A program made the position numbers and the translations under genes. The notes under the pieces were generated by a model, which saw nothing but the letters and a program-made list of their open reading frames with translations, did not search any database and had not been told where the DNA came from. Of a stretch of 8,972 bases of DNA, positions 1-6,445 are shown one piece after another (within the stretch, counting starts at the first letter, position 1; every line of letters begins with the position of its first letter). Source of the DNA: Actinobacteria bacterium 21-64-8 (lineage in GTDB: Bacteria; Actinomycetota; Acidimicrobiia; Acidimicrobiales; RAAP-2); NCBI GenBank assembly GCA_002255315.1, contig NCBD01000084.1:1-8972 (forward strand). The letters run 5' to 3'.

Positions 1-1656
1 CGCGTCGAGATCGCCCAGGCGCGTCGAGAGTGCCCGCAGCTGCTCGGAGGCGTAGGCCGTGCGGAAAAAGCCCCATCCGCCCCCGTTCACGATGGTCGTG
101 CCCGAGACGGGAATCGTTGCCGAGTCGTGATCGAGCAGATGCTTCGAGTTCGAGGCGTTATCGAGCGAACGCACTGAGAGCGGCACCTTCCACGAGGTGC
201 CAATCGACGATGAACCCGTCGGCGCTCCGTAAGAAAACGGCTCTTGGTGGACAACGTCGCGCTCGACGCGCACGAGCGGAAACCCGCCTTGGAGAATCCA
301 CGTGTCCATAATCGAGCCCACGGGCTGGCCCGAGGCTTCTTCGAGTGCTCGCCACAGGTCGTTCGTGACCGCGTTCGCGTACGAGTGACGCCGTAAGTAC
401 GCGCGGATTCCGTCACGAAAGGTTGTCGCGCCGAGGTACTGCTCGAGCATTCGCAGTACCGCGCAGCCTTTGATATACGTCAGCACGTCGAACATGCCGC
501 GACACTCGTCGGGCGAGACCACACGAAACTCAATGGGGCGCGTCGAGTGCTGCGCGTCGACGGCGAAGGCGGCTTCACGCTGGGGTTGAAAGCGGACCCA
601 CTTTTGCCACTCGGGCCGGAAGTGATCGGTGCAGATGGACTCCATGAAGGTCGCGAAGGCCTCATTGAGCCAGATGCCTTCCCACCACTCCATCGTGACC
701 AGATCACCGAACCACATGTGGGCGAGCTCGTGGTTCACGACTAGTGCGACGCGCTCAAGCTCGGGTATCGATGCGGTGTCGGGGTCGATGAGCAGGTCGG
801 CCTCTCGAAAAGTAATGAGACCCAGATTCTCCATGGCCCCCGCTGCGAAATCGGGGATCGCGATGAGGTCCACTTTGTCGCCGGGATAAGCAATGGCGAA
901 GTAGTCACTGAAGAACTCGAGGGCGTGGACAGCCGCCTCCGTCGCCCATTCAATCAGGTGCCCTTTGCCCACCGGATAAATGACGCGAAGCGTGGTGCCC
1001 GCGACGACCGTCTCGGGCGAGGCCTCGAAGTCACCCACCACAAAGGCCACGAGGTAGCTCGACATCACCATCGATTCTGCGAACGTCACCTCGCGATATC
1101 CCTCGCCCAGTGATCGCGACGCGAGCTCGCGCGTGTTGGCGAAGGCCGCGAGCGATTCGGGTACCTCGAGCGTCACTTGGAAGGTTGCTTTGACGGCGGG
1201 ATCGTCCCAGCAGGGGAAGGCGCGGCGCGCGTCGGTGGTGGCGAACTGGGTGGTCGCGATGACGTGTGGAGCACCATGCTCGTCATCGAACGTTGAGCGG
1301 TAGAAGCCTCGCAGTTGGTCGTTCAAAATCCCGCGAAACGCGACGACGAGCGTCGCGGCGCCCACGGGCAGTTCTTCGTCAAAGTTGAACGCGGCGGTCT
1401 CGAACTCGCCGTCAAGGACGGGGGTACCCGAGCGCAATGACCGACCTGCGACGACCAGCGTCGCCGGCTCGACGTCGAGTTCGATGGCGTTGAGGACAAT
1501 GGCGCGAACTGGTTGCGTGATTGCGAGGGAAATCTCGACGGTACCCGTAAACGTCGCGGTCGCGAAGTCGGGGCGCAGGCGTAGCCGATACGCGCTCGGC
1601 ACGACGGTGCGGGCAAGACGATAGGGGTTTTCAAGGGCGTCGGTTCGCGTAGTCAC
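1..1656 (-). CDS. pepN: M1 family zinc aminopeptidase, C-terminus beyond left edge
   Basis: This is a zinc-dependent aminopeptidase that removes N-terminal residues from peptides, probably in the cytoplasm since no signal peptide is visible. The frame is open for 552 codons from a GTG at 1656 to the left edge; the family is usually near 850 residues, so roughly the last third is missing. The substrate-binding motif GAMEN is at residues 273-277. The zinc site HELAH is at 309-313 with the third ligand in NEAF (E332), and the likely catalytic tyrosine is in VLTYIKG near 394. The stretch HELAHMWFGDLVTMEWW resembles the tricorn F2/F3 and puromycin-sensitive branch more than E. coli PepN. An in-frame TAA lies four codons before the GTG, so the frame cannot start further upstream. 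No well-spaced Shine-Dalgarno is present, but a good promoter ends 6 nt before the start. It is downstream of the PAP2 gene on the same strand with a gap of about 48 bp. Confidence 0.93.
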   Translation of the reverse strand, partial: MTTRTDALENPYRLARTVVPSAYRLRLRPDFATATFTGTVEISLAITQPVRAIVLNAIELDVEPATLVVAGRSLRSGTPVLDGEFETAAFNFDEELPVGAATLVVAFRGILNDQLRGFYRSTFDDEHGAPHVIATTQFATTDARRAFPCWDDPAVKATFQVTLEVPESLAAFANTRELASRSLGEGYREVTFAESMVMSSYLVAFVVGDFEASPETVVAGTTLRVIYPVGKGHLIEWATEAAVHALEFFSDYFAIAYPGDKVDLIAIPDFAAGAMENLGLITFREADLLIDPDTASIPELERVALVVNHELAHMWFGDLVTMEWWEGIWLNEAFATFMESICTDHFRPEWQKWVRFQPQREAAFAVDAQHSTRPIEFRVVSPDECRGMFDVLTYIKGCAVLRMLEQYLGATTFRDGIRAYLRRHSYANAVTNDLWRALEEASGQPVGSIMDTWILQGGFPLVRVERDVVHQEPFSYGAPTGSSSIGTSWKVPLSVRSLDNASNSKHLLDHDSATIPVSGTTIVNGGGWGFFRTAYASEQLRALSTRLGDLDA

Positions 1657-1662
1657 CCTTCG

Positions 1663-1691
1663 ATGTTACGACCGAAGGGGAAATTGCTCAA
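1663..1691 (-). promoter_or_regulatory. Predicted sigma-70-type promoter of the M1 aminopeptidase, leaderless geometry
   Basis: Read on the minus strand, TTGAGC (1691-1686) is followed by a 17-nt spacer and TAACAT (1668-1663). Six nucleotides then separate the -10 from the GTG start at 1656. Transcription would begin on or next to the start codon, as in leaderless mRNAs that are common in actinobacteria. The hexamers and spacing are seen directly; use as a promoter is inferred. Confidence 0.5.
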
Positions 1692-1704
1692 ACGTGTGTA
1701 CAAC

Positions 1705-2319
1705 TCAACGTCGAAAACGGCCAGCGCTAATAAGGGGACGAAAGAGCTTTCGTCGTGAAAGAAAACGCACGAACTCGGTCAAGAAGCCCCCCAGGAGTCG
1801 CCAGCCAATGAGTGAAATGGCCGCGCCAAGAATTAATCCCGCGACCACGTCGCCCGGGTAGTGCGCGCCCACGTAGACCCGCGCGAACGCGATGGCGAGC
1901 GCGAGCACGGTACCGCCCTGCGCGACGCGACGCACCGCGTGAGGGGCGTAGCGCGCGACAATCCACAGTCCTGCGGCCGCGGCACCCGAGGCCATGGCGT
2001 GGTCCGAGGGAAACGTATAGTCATGACCCTTGGCCACGAGCACTTCGACGTGCTTGAGCGTCCAGTAGGGGCGCGGGCGCTTGACGGCGTGAATAATGAG
2101 TTGGTTTATACCCACCGCGAGCACGGTCGCGATGGCGGCCCAACCCGCGGCGGCGACCGCCCGAACATTATTTTTGGCGAAGCGCGCGCGCCACCACGCG
2201 TACAACACCAACACGCCAAAGAGTCCCACGGCGTCGACCGCCAGGAGTTTCATAAACGGATGCGCCCAGGCGGTGTGTACGGCGAAGCGGTTTATCTCTC
2301 GGTAGAGACCAGCGTCCAT
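1705..2319 (-). CDS. PAP2 family phosphatase, BcrC-like undecaprenyl-diphosphatase candidate
   Basis: This is a membrane phosphatase of the PAP2 superfamily. The likely substrate is undecaprenyl diphosphate, whose dephosphorylation recycles the lipid carrier of cell-wall synthesis; other lipid phosphates are possible. Counting from the GTG at 2322, the signature runs in order: NQLIIHAVKRPRP (73-85), FPSDH (104-108) and RVYVGAHYPGD (148-158), with H108, H154 and D158 as the expected catalytic residues. The lysine seven residues before the RP of motif C1 is absent, as I recall for BcrC, whose N-x-L-I...PRP pattern this matches. Several hydrophobic segments (about 27-44, 57-78, 110-124, 135-152, 159-176) fit a multi-pass protein. 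A GTG (2322) and ATG (2319) are adjacent; AAGGGGA four nt before the ATG favours 2319. The protein has 204 residues and looks complete. It follows the iminopeptidase gene after about 88 bp. Confidence 0.87.
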   Translation of the reverse strand: MDAGLYREINRFAVHTAWAHPFMKLLAVDAVGLFGVLVLYAWWRARFAKNNVRAVAAAGWAAIATVLAVGINQLIIHAVKRPRPYWTLKHVEVLVAKGHDYTFPSDHAMASGAAAAGLWIVARYAPHAVRRVAQGGTVLALAIAFARVYVGAHYPGDVVAGLILGAAISLIGWRLLGGFLTEFVRFLSRRKLFRPLISAGRFRR

Positions 2320-2407
2320 CACTTCCCCTTCAGCACGTTCGACGTCGTCGCCGCACGCTCAACTCTCGCGACGCCACCCACGCTACCGCCCTGGTTCGCG
2401 ATGAACG

Positions 2408-3310
2408 TTACGCGTCGTGGGCGGCGAGGAACGATTCGACGACGTGCACGTACTTGTCGGGCTCTTCGATAAAGGGCATGTGACTGGACTCGTCGAAGAT
2501 TTCCCAACGCACGTCAGGAATCTCGTCGAAGAAGGGCTGGACCGTCGCGGGCGTCGCTTCGTCGTAACGCCCCGAAATCAAAAGTGTGGGCACGTTGATG
2601 CGGTGCACCTCGTTCACCACGGACCAGTCGCGAAGCGTTCCCACGCAGTAAAACTCGTTGGGACCATTCATCGTGTGATACACCGTGGGGTCTTGGGCCA
2701 AGTACTCGTTGGTACGCAGCACTTCGGGAGGATTCGGTAGCACTCGACAGAGGTGGCGGTCGTAGTAAAACTGGGTCGCGGCGAGGTACTCAGGGTCGTT
2801 CACCGTGCCGGCCGCTTCGTGCCGATTGAGTGTGGCTTCGACGTCAGGCGGAAGTTGAGCGCGCAGGATCTTCGCCTCGCTCGACCACAGTTCCATCGAC
2901 GCTGGCGAGTTCGACAGCACGAGTGACCGCAACCCCTCGGGTCGTCGAATCGCGTGTTCTGCTCCCAACATTCCTCCCCACGACTGACCAAGAAGGTGGT
3001 AGCGCGCGGCGATGCCGAGATGGTCCAGCAGATTATCAAGTTCGTCTAAAAACAGTTCAACGTTCCAGAACGACGCGTCTCGATCGGCGAGGTGCGTTGA
3101 ACGACCGGCTCCGAGTTGGTCGTAGTGCACGACGGCGCGTCCGAAGTCGGCGACGTCGGCAATCGCGACGACGTAGTCGTGCGTGCAACCAGGCCCACCG
3201 TGGACGACCACGAGCGGCGCGGGAGCGCTCGAGAGATCGCCCGTCACGCGATACCAGGTTTGCCACTCACCAAAGGGCGCGAAGCCCTCACGCACGTTCG
3301 CCACAGTCAT
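2408..3310 (-). CDS. pip: Proline iminopeptidase, tricorn F1-type alpha/beta hydrolase (S33)
   Basis: This is a serine peptidase that releases N-terminal residues, typically proline, from short peptides in the cytoplasm. The 300-residue length fits the family. The oxyanion-hole motif HGGPG is at 37-41, and DQLGAGRS at 64-71 is the usual prolyl aminopeptidase signature. The nucleophile elbow GQSWGG is at 108-113 (S110), the acid is D250 in SGRYDEATP, and the base is H277 in ESSHMPF. A cap domain occupies about 135-235. The motifs resemble Thermoplasma tricorn-interacting factor F1 and actinobacterial prolyl aminopeptidases; other amino-acid or amide hydrolases of the same fold cannot be excluded. 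The ATG at 3310 has no clear Shine-Dalgarno, but TACCAT ends 7 nt upstream, which would suit a leaderless message. It lies between the small membrane protein and the PAP2 gene, all on the minus strand. Confidence 0.9.
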   Translation of the reverse strand: MTVANVREGFAPFGEWQTWYRVTGDLSSAPAPLVVVHGGPGCTHDYVVAIADVADFGRAVVHYDQLGAGRSTHLADRDASFWNVELFLDELDNLLDHLGIAARYHLLGQSWGGMLGAEHAIRRPEGLRSLVLSNSPASMELWSSEAKILRAQLPPDVEATLNRHEAAGTVNDPEYLAATQFYYDRHLCRVLPNPPEVLRTNEYLAQDPTVYHTMNGPNEFYCVGTLRDWSVVNEVHRINVPTLLISGRYDEATPATVQPFFDEIPDVRWEIFDESSHMPFIEEPDKYVHVVESFLAAHDA

Positions 3311-3317
3311 GAATGAG

Positions 3318-3323
3318 ATGGTA
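3318..3323 (-). promoter_or_regulatory. Candidate -10 element of the proline iminopeptidase gene
   Basis: TACCAT on the minus strand (3323-3318) ends 7 nt before the ATG at 3310, the same geometry as upstream of the M1 peptidase. No convincing -35 hexamer sits 16-18 nt upstream, so this is a weak call that rests mainly on position. Confidence 0.3.
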
Positions 3324-3372
3324 CGGGTCGCGACGCTCGATCTCGGTCATCGCGGGTGAATTCGGTGATTAT

Positions 3373-3693
3373 TTAGTTGTCACCCGACGCGAGAATGGTC
3401 GAACCCGAGGAGGTGGCGCCTTGGTCACCCGACGGCGTGCCACCCGACTCGCCGTCGTCGCCCCGATAGGTGCGCGACACGATGGTCGCCGGCCGTACGA
3501 GTGCGCTGGGAGATGTGGGCGACGCGGCGGCCGCGGTTGGGGGCGCGACCGCCGTCGTCGCGGGGGAGGTTGTCGGCGTGGCGCCGGTGGCGTGGTGGTT
3601 CGCGACCACGATGCCCGCGCTCAGCGCGATGGTCGCGATGACCGTCAACGTCCACGACGCCATGCCCTTTAAGGGGTGCGGTACTCCACTCAC
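3373..3693 (-). CDS. Small single-pass membrane or secreted protein with Thr/Pro/Ala-rich tail
   Basis: I do not recognise this 106-residue protein. After a short N-terminus containing H6 and K9, a hydrophobic segment (about residues 13-31, SWTLTVIATIALSAGIVVA) can serve as a transmembrane anchor or signal peptide. It is followed by a low-complexity Ala/Thr/Pro/Ser-rich stretch (33-70) and a polar Gly/Ser/Asp tail, which together look like an extracytoplasmic stalk. No cysteine lipobox or LPxTG is present. The start is uncertain: GTG at 3693 is used here, and an ATG at 3663 would give a protein that begins just before the hydrophobic segment. It is divergent from ychF and precedes the iminopeptidase by about 60 bp on the same strand. 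The fit of hydrophobic segment plus disordered tail makes it likely real, but low complexity and GC-rich DNA leave room for a spurious frame. Confidence 0.6.
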   Translation of the reverse strand: MSGVPHPLKGMASWTLTVIATIALSAGIVVANHHATGATPTTSPATTAVAPPTAAAASPTSPSALVRPATIVSRTYRGDDGESGGTPSGDQGATSSGSTILASGDN

Positions 3694-3703
3694 CCTCGTG
3701 AGT

Positions 3704-3746
3704 CTTCACCGCCGAGGTAAGACCGACCTAAGGCCCGTCGGTGAAG
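3704..3746. repeat. Inverted repeat in the divergent intergenic region before ychF
   Basis: CTTCACCG (3704-3711) and its exact complement CGGTGAAG (3739-3746) bracket an inner AGGT/ACCT pair around an AAGACCG loop. The arms could form a cruciform or an RNA hairpin, or act as a two-sided operator for the divergent genes. There is no T-run beside it, so an intrinsic terminator is unlikely. Confidence 0.5.
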
Positions 3747-3757
3747 TGCTTTAGAAA

Positions 3758-3786
3758 TTGCGGACACTTCTGGACTAGCCTTATTG
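3758..3786 (+). promoter_or_regulatory. Candidate promoter region of ychF
   Basis: Two readings are possible. TTGCGG (3758-3763) lies 17 nt before TTATTG (3781-3786), which is 5 nt from the ATG. Alternatively, TAGCCT (3776-3781) lies 10 nt before the ATG with no good -35. No Shine-Dalgarno precedes the ATG at 3792, so a leaderless message is plausible. Neither -10 is strong. Confidence 0.28.
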
Positions 3787-3791
3787 CCCTT

Positions 3792-4710
3792 ATGGGTCTC
3801 GCCATTGGCATCGTCGGGCTGCCCAACGTCGGTAAATCAACCCTCTTTAACGCCCTCACCAAGAACAATGTGTTAGCGGCCAACTATCCCTTCGCCACCA
3901 TTGAGCCCAACGTCGGCGTCGTCGCGGTGCCCGACGAGCGCCTCGGGGTGCTCGCGGGCATCTTTCACTCCCGTCGACGGACGCGTCGATCCCGCCAGTG
4001 ACGTGGCCACGATCGAGACCGAACTCATGCTGGCCGACCTTCAGACGGTGGACAAGGTCGTCACGCGCCTCGAGCGAGACGCGAAACGCGGCGGGGACGC
4101 CGCGAACAAGCTCGTCGCGGTCAAACGCGTTCAAAGCGCACTCAACGAAGGACGCGTCATCGCGCGCCTTGGCAAAGAACTCGATCGTGGGGAGATCCGT
4201 GACTTGCACCTCCTCACCGATAAGCCATTCATCTACGTCTTCAACGTCGACGAAGAGACCCTCGCCGACGAAGGACGCATCGAAGAGTTGCGCGCGTCGG
4301 TCGCCCCCGCCCCGAGCGTCGTACTCTGCGCCAAAGTGGAAGCCGAACTGTCGGGACTCGACGACGACGAGGCGCTCGAACTGCTCCAGTCTTACGGTCA
4401 GGCGGAGTCAGGGCTCGCCCAGCTTTCGCGCGTTGGTTTTGCGACCTTGGGGCTTCAGACCTTCCTTACGGCGGGACCCAAAGAGGCGCGTGCGTGGACC
4501 ATTCGCCAAGGTGCGACGGCCCCCGAGGCCGCGGGCGAAATCCACACGGATTTTCAAAAACACTTCATTAAAGCCGAAGTCGTCAGTTACAACGATCTCG
4601 TCGCGGCGGGCTCGATGAACGCCGTGCGTGCCGCGGGCAAGGCTCGCGTCGAGGGCAAGGAGTACGTCATGCGTGACGGCGACGTCGTGGAGTTCCGCGT
4701 CGGCGTCTAG
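3792..4710 (+). pseudogene. ychF: ychF, ribosome-binding ATPase of the Obg family, with out-of-frame internal deletion
   Basis: YchF is a cytosolic Obg-family P-loop NTPase that prefers ATP and binds ribosomes. Here the gene is split over two frames. Frame one, from ATG 3792, gives residues 1-60 with the P-loop GLPNVGKST (9-17) and PFATIEPN, then runs into a TGA at 3999-4001. Frame two continues from about 3970 to 4710 with [21 protein letters not shown], the NxxE adenine-specificity motif (NVDE), the ATPEAAGEIHTDF region and the TGS-like end ([15 protein letters not shown]). Against E. coli YchF as I recall it, about 50 residues are missing at the join, including the G3 segment (DIAGLVKGASKGEGLGN) and the IRExxAI..VVRCF helix. 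The short stretch GTCGACGG at 3973-3980 sits at the join. The rest still reads as a well-conserved protein, so the lesion is recent or is an assembly error. As written, no functional ATPase would be made. Confidence 0.9.
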
Positions 4711-4720
4711 GACGAAGCAC

Positions 4721-4726
4721 TACGAT
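4721..4726 (+). promoter_or_regulatory. Possible -10 element upstream of ahcY
   Basis: TACGAT lies 11 nt after the ychF stop and 66 nt before the ahcY ATG. It matches an actinobacterial -10, but no -35 hexamer is found at the right distance. Cotranscription with ychF across the 82-nt gap is the alternative. Confidence 0.25.
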
Positions 4727-4782
4727 GTTTCTAGGCGACATCGACAGAGGTCGGCGCCTGCACCACATCATTTAGTCCCTAC

Positions 4783-4788
4783 AAGGAG
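4783..4788 (+). promoter_or_regulatory. Ribosome binding site that sets the ahcY start
   Basis: AAGGAG ends 4 nt before the ATG at 4793. The frame stays open upstream to 4628, within ychF, so this site and the family alignment decide the start. Confidence 0.75.
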
Positions 4789-4792
4789 CATC

Positions 4793-6238
4793 ATGACCTC
4801 TGCCCTCACCGACTTTAAAGTCGCCGACCTTTCCCTCGCCGCTTTTGGGCGTGCCGAAATCGAACTCGCCGAACACGAGATGCCTGGTCTGATGGCCATG
4901 CGCGCCGAGTTCGCGGCCAGCCAACCCTTAAAGGGCGCACGCATTGCCGGTTCGCTGCACATGACGATCCAAACCGCGGTGCTCATCGAGACACTCGTCG
5001 CTCTCGGCGCCGACGTGCGCTGGGTGTCGTGCAATATCTTCTCGACGCAAGACCACGCCGCGGCCGCCGTCGTCGTTGGGCCCTCGGGCACCCCCGAGAA
5101 CCCCCAGGGTGTGCCCGTCTTTGCGTGGAAGGGTGAAACCCTCGAGGAGTACTGGTGGTGCACCGAACAACTCCTTCGCTGGCCGGGCCACAGTGGACCA
5201 AACTTGATTCTCGACGACGGCGGTGACGCCACGCTCTTTGTTCATAAGGGACTCGAGTTTGAACGCCTCGGCATGGTGCCCGCACCCGAAGCCGCTGACT
5301 CTGAGGAGTACGGCGTCATTTTGCGCCTGCTCGACAAACTGGTCAAGTCCGGCGAACAGCTCTTTGGTCCGATGGCGGCCGGCATCGTCGGCGTCTCGGA
5401 AGAGACGACGACTGGCGTGCACCGGCTCTACGAGCGCGAGCGCGACGGATCGCTGTTGTTTCCGGCGATCAACGTCAACGACGCGGTCACCAAGTCAAAG
5501 TTTGACAACAAATACGGGTGTCGCCACTCACTCATCGACGGCATCAACCGAGCAACCGACACGCTGATCGGCGGCAAAGTCGCCGTGGTGTGCGGCTACG
5601 GAGACGTTGGTAAGGGTTCGGCCGAGTCACTGCGAGGTCAAGGCGCACGGGTCATCGTGACCGAGATAGATCCAATTTGCGCGCTCCAGGCCGCCATGGA
5701 CGGCTTTCAGGTCACGACCCTCGAAGAGGCACTGCCCGTGGCCGACATCGTGATCACGGCGACGGGTAATCGTGACATTGTCACCGTCGCGCACATGCAG
5801 ATGATGAAGCATCAAGCAATTTTGGGCAATATTGGTCACTTTGACAACGAGATTGACATGGCGGGGCTAGCGGGACTCGAGGGAGTGACTCGCACCACCA
5901 TCAAACCCCAGGTCGACAAGTGGACCCTGCCGAGTGGCCGCACCATCATCGTGCTCTCCGAAGGTCGACTGCTCAACCTCGGCAACGCGACGGGTCACCC
6001 GAGTTTCGTCATGAGCAACTCGTTTACGAACCAGGTCATGGCCCAGATTGAACTCTTTACCAATCGTGGCGCGTACACCAAAAAGGTGTACGTACTGCCA
6101 AAGCACCTCGACGAAAAGGTTGCGCGCCTGCACCTCGCCGCGCTCGGGGTGAAGCTCACGACGCTCTCGAAGCAGCAAGCCGAGTACCTGGGCGTCGCGG
6201 TGGAGGGTCCCTTTAAGCCCGACACCTATCGCTATTAA
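4793..6238 (+). CDS. ahcY: S-adenosylhomocysteine hydrolase
   Basis: This enzyme reversibly splits S-adenosylhomocysteine into adenosine and homocysteine, which relieves product inhibition of methyltransferases and feeds the methionine cycle. It is cytosolic and usually tetrameric, with tightly bound NAD. The 481-residue protein carries the expected order of motifs: GSLHMT with H56, [10 protein letters not shown] (79-88), LDDGGD (140-145), SEETTTGVH (202-210, E204), K234 and D238 in [10 protein letters not shown], the NAD-binding loop GYGDVGKG (268-275), and the C-terminal KPDTYRY that contacts a neighbour's NAD site. Residues about 150-190 form the insertion seen in bacterial and plant enzymes relative to the human one. 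It appears complete and functional. The ATG at 4793 fits the family N-terminus. The TAA at 6236-6238 shares its last two bases with the left copy of the 8-bp duplication around the tnpB element. Confidence 0.97.
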   Translation: MTSALTDFKVADLSLAAFGRAEIELAEHEMPGLMAMRAEFAASQPLKGARIAGSLHMTIQTAVLIETLVALGADVRWVSCNIFSTQDHAAAAVVVGPSGTPENPQGVPVFAWKGETLEEYWWCTEQLLRWPGHSGPNLILDDGGDATLFVHKGLEFERLGMVPAPEAADSEEYGVILRLLDKLVKSGEQLFGPMAAGIVGVSEETTTGVHRLYERERDGSLLFPAINVNDAVTKSKFDNKYGCRHSLIDGINRATDTLIGGKVAVVCGYGDVGKGSAESLRGQGARVIVTEIDPICALQAAMDGFQVTTLEEALPVADIVITATGNRDIVTVAHMQMMKHQAILGNIGHFDNEIDMAGLAGLEGVTRTTIKPQVDKWTLPSGRTIIVLSEGRLLNLGNATGHPSFVMSNSFTNQVMAQIELFTNRGAYTKKVYVLPKHLDEKVARLHLAALGVKLTTLSKQQAEYLGVAVEGPFKPDTYRY

Positions 6239-6244
6239 TTAGCG
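6237..6244. repeat. Left copy of 8-bp target-site duplication AATTAGCG
   Basis: AATTAGCG is identical to 7738-7745 in direct orientation; the bases on either side differ, so the match is exactly 8 bp. It abuts the left inverted repeat and supplies the AA of the ahcY stop codon. Confidence 0.8.
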
Positions 6245-6298
6245 CCCCTTCGGCAAACTCGGTTGGTGGTGGCGCGCGGTAAATACGTCCCACCTGAG
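6245..6298 (+). repeat. Left terminal inverted repeat of the tnpB element
   Basis: It pairs with 7685-7737. In the first 36 positions 31 are identical, including TTCGGCAAACT and GGTGGCGCGCGGT. The match continues with small gaps through AAT, GT and CACC to a shared TGAG end. It occupies nearly all of the gap between ahcY and the tnpB stop. Confidence 0.85.
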
Positions 6299-6445
6299 TT
6301 CTGAACCGAAGTATCTCCTACGCGCCGACTTCTGGTGGCGTTTCGGTTGACGCTTCGTCGGGGTGCGCCTCACCAGCAAGTGTCTGCTGACTTGGTCTTA
6401 CCTCCCCTCCACGTCCAGTGACGGTGTTTGTCCCCGCCAGGCCTT
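6290..6445 (-). ncRNA. Predicted omega (reRNA) guide-scaffold region of TnpB
   Basis: TnpB nucleases use an RNA made from the 3' end of their own gene and the right end of the element. Here the protein continues about 40 residues past the RuvC-III motif with a polar tail, which is the usual sign that this DNA also encodes the RNA scaffold. Small stems can be drawn, such as CGCC/GGCG (6323-6326 with 6337-6340) and GACG-AAG-CGTC in the preceding codons. The limits are approximate and the 3' boundary is unknown. Confidence 0.3.

Noticed and set aside
1861..2472. 203-residue plus-strand frame opposite the PAP2 gene
   Set aside because: It is antisense to a gene with clear catalytic motifs and is rich in Arg/His/Gly as expected for a shadow frame.
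3901..3969. Independent start of the ychF C-terminal frame at TTG 3901
   Set aside because: The first residues of that frame are a Ser/Arg/Cys-rich shadow of the conserved N-terminal part in frame one. Homology to YchF begins only at the join near 3970.
3955..3995. SalI site GTCGAC at the ychF join as a cloning artefact
   Set aside because: GTCGAC occurs at several other intact places in the window, such as near 4247, 5912 and 7639, so loss of one restriction fragment is not specifically supported. An assembly error remains possible.
4711..4792. SAH riboswitch upstream of ahcY
   Set aside because: The 82-nt gap has a weak stem (AGGCG with CGCCT) but not the conserved core I know for SAH riboswitches, and it is short for an aptamer plus expression platform.
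4628..4792. Longer N-terminus for ahcY starting inside ychF
   Set aside because: The added 55 residues are Arg/Ser-rich and overlap the ychF end in another frame, while the ATG at 4793 has a proper Shine-Dalgarno and fits the family.
6239..6317. Intrinsic terminator of ahcY
   Set aside because: A GCGCC/GGCGC pairing can be drawn, but the loop is about 24 nt and no T-run follows; the stretch is better explained as the left arm of the mobile element.
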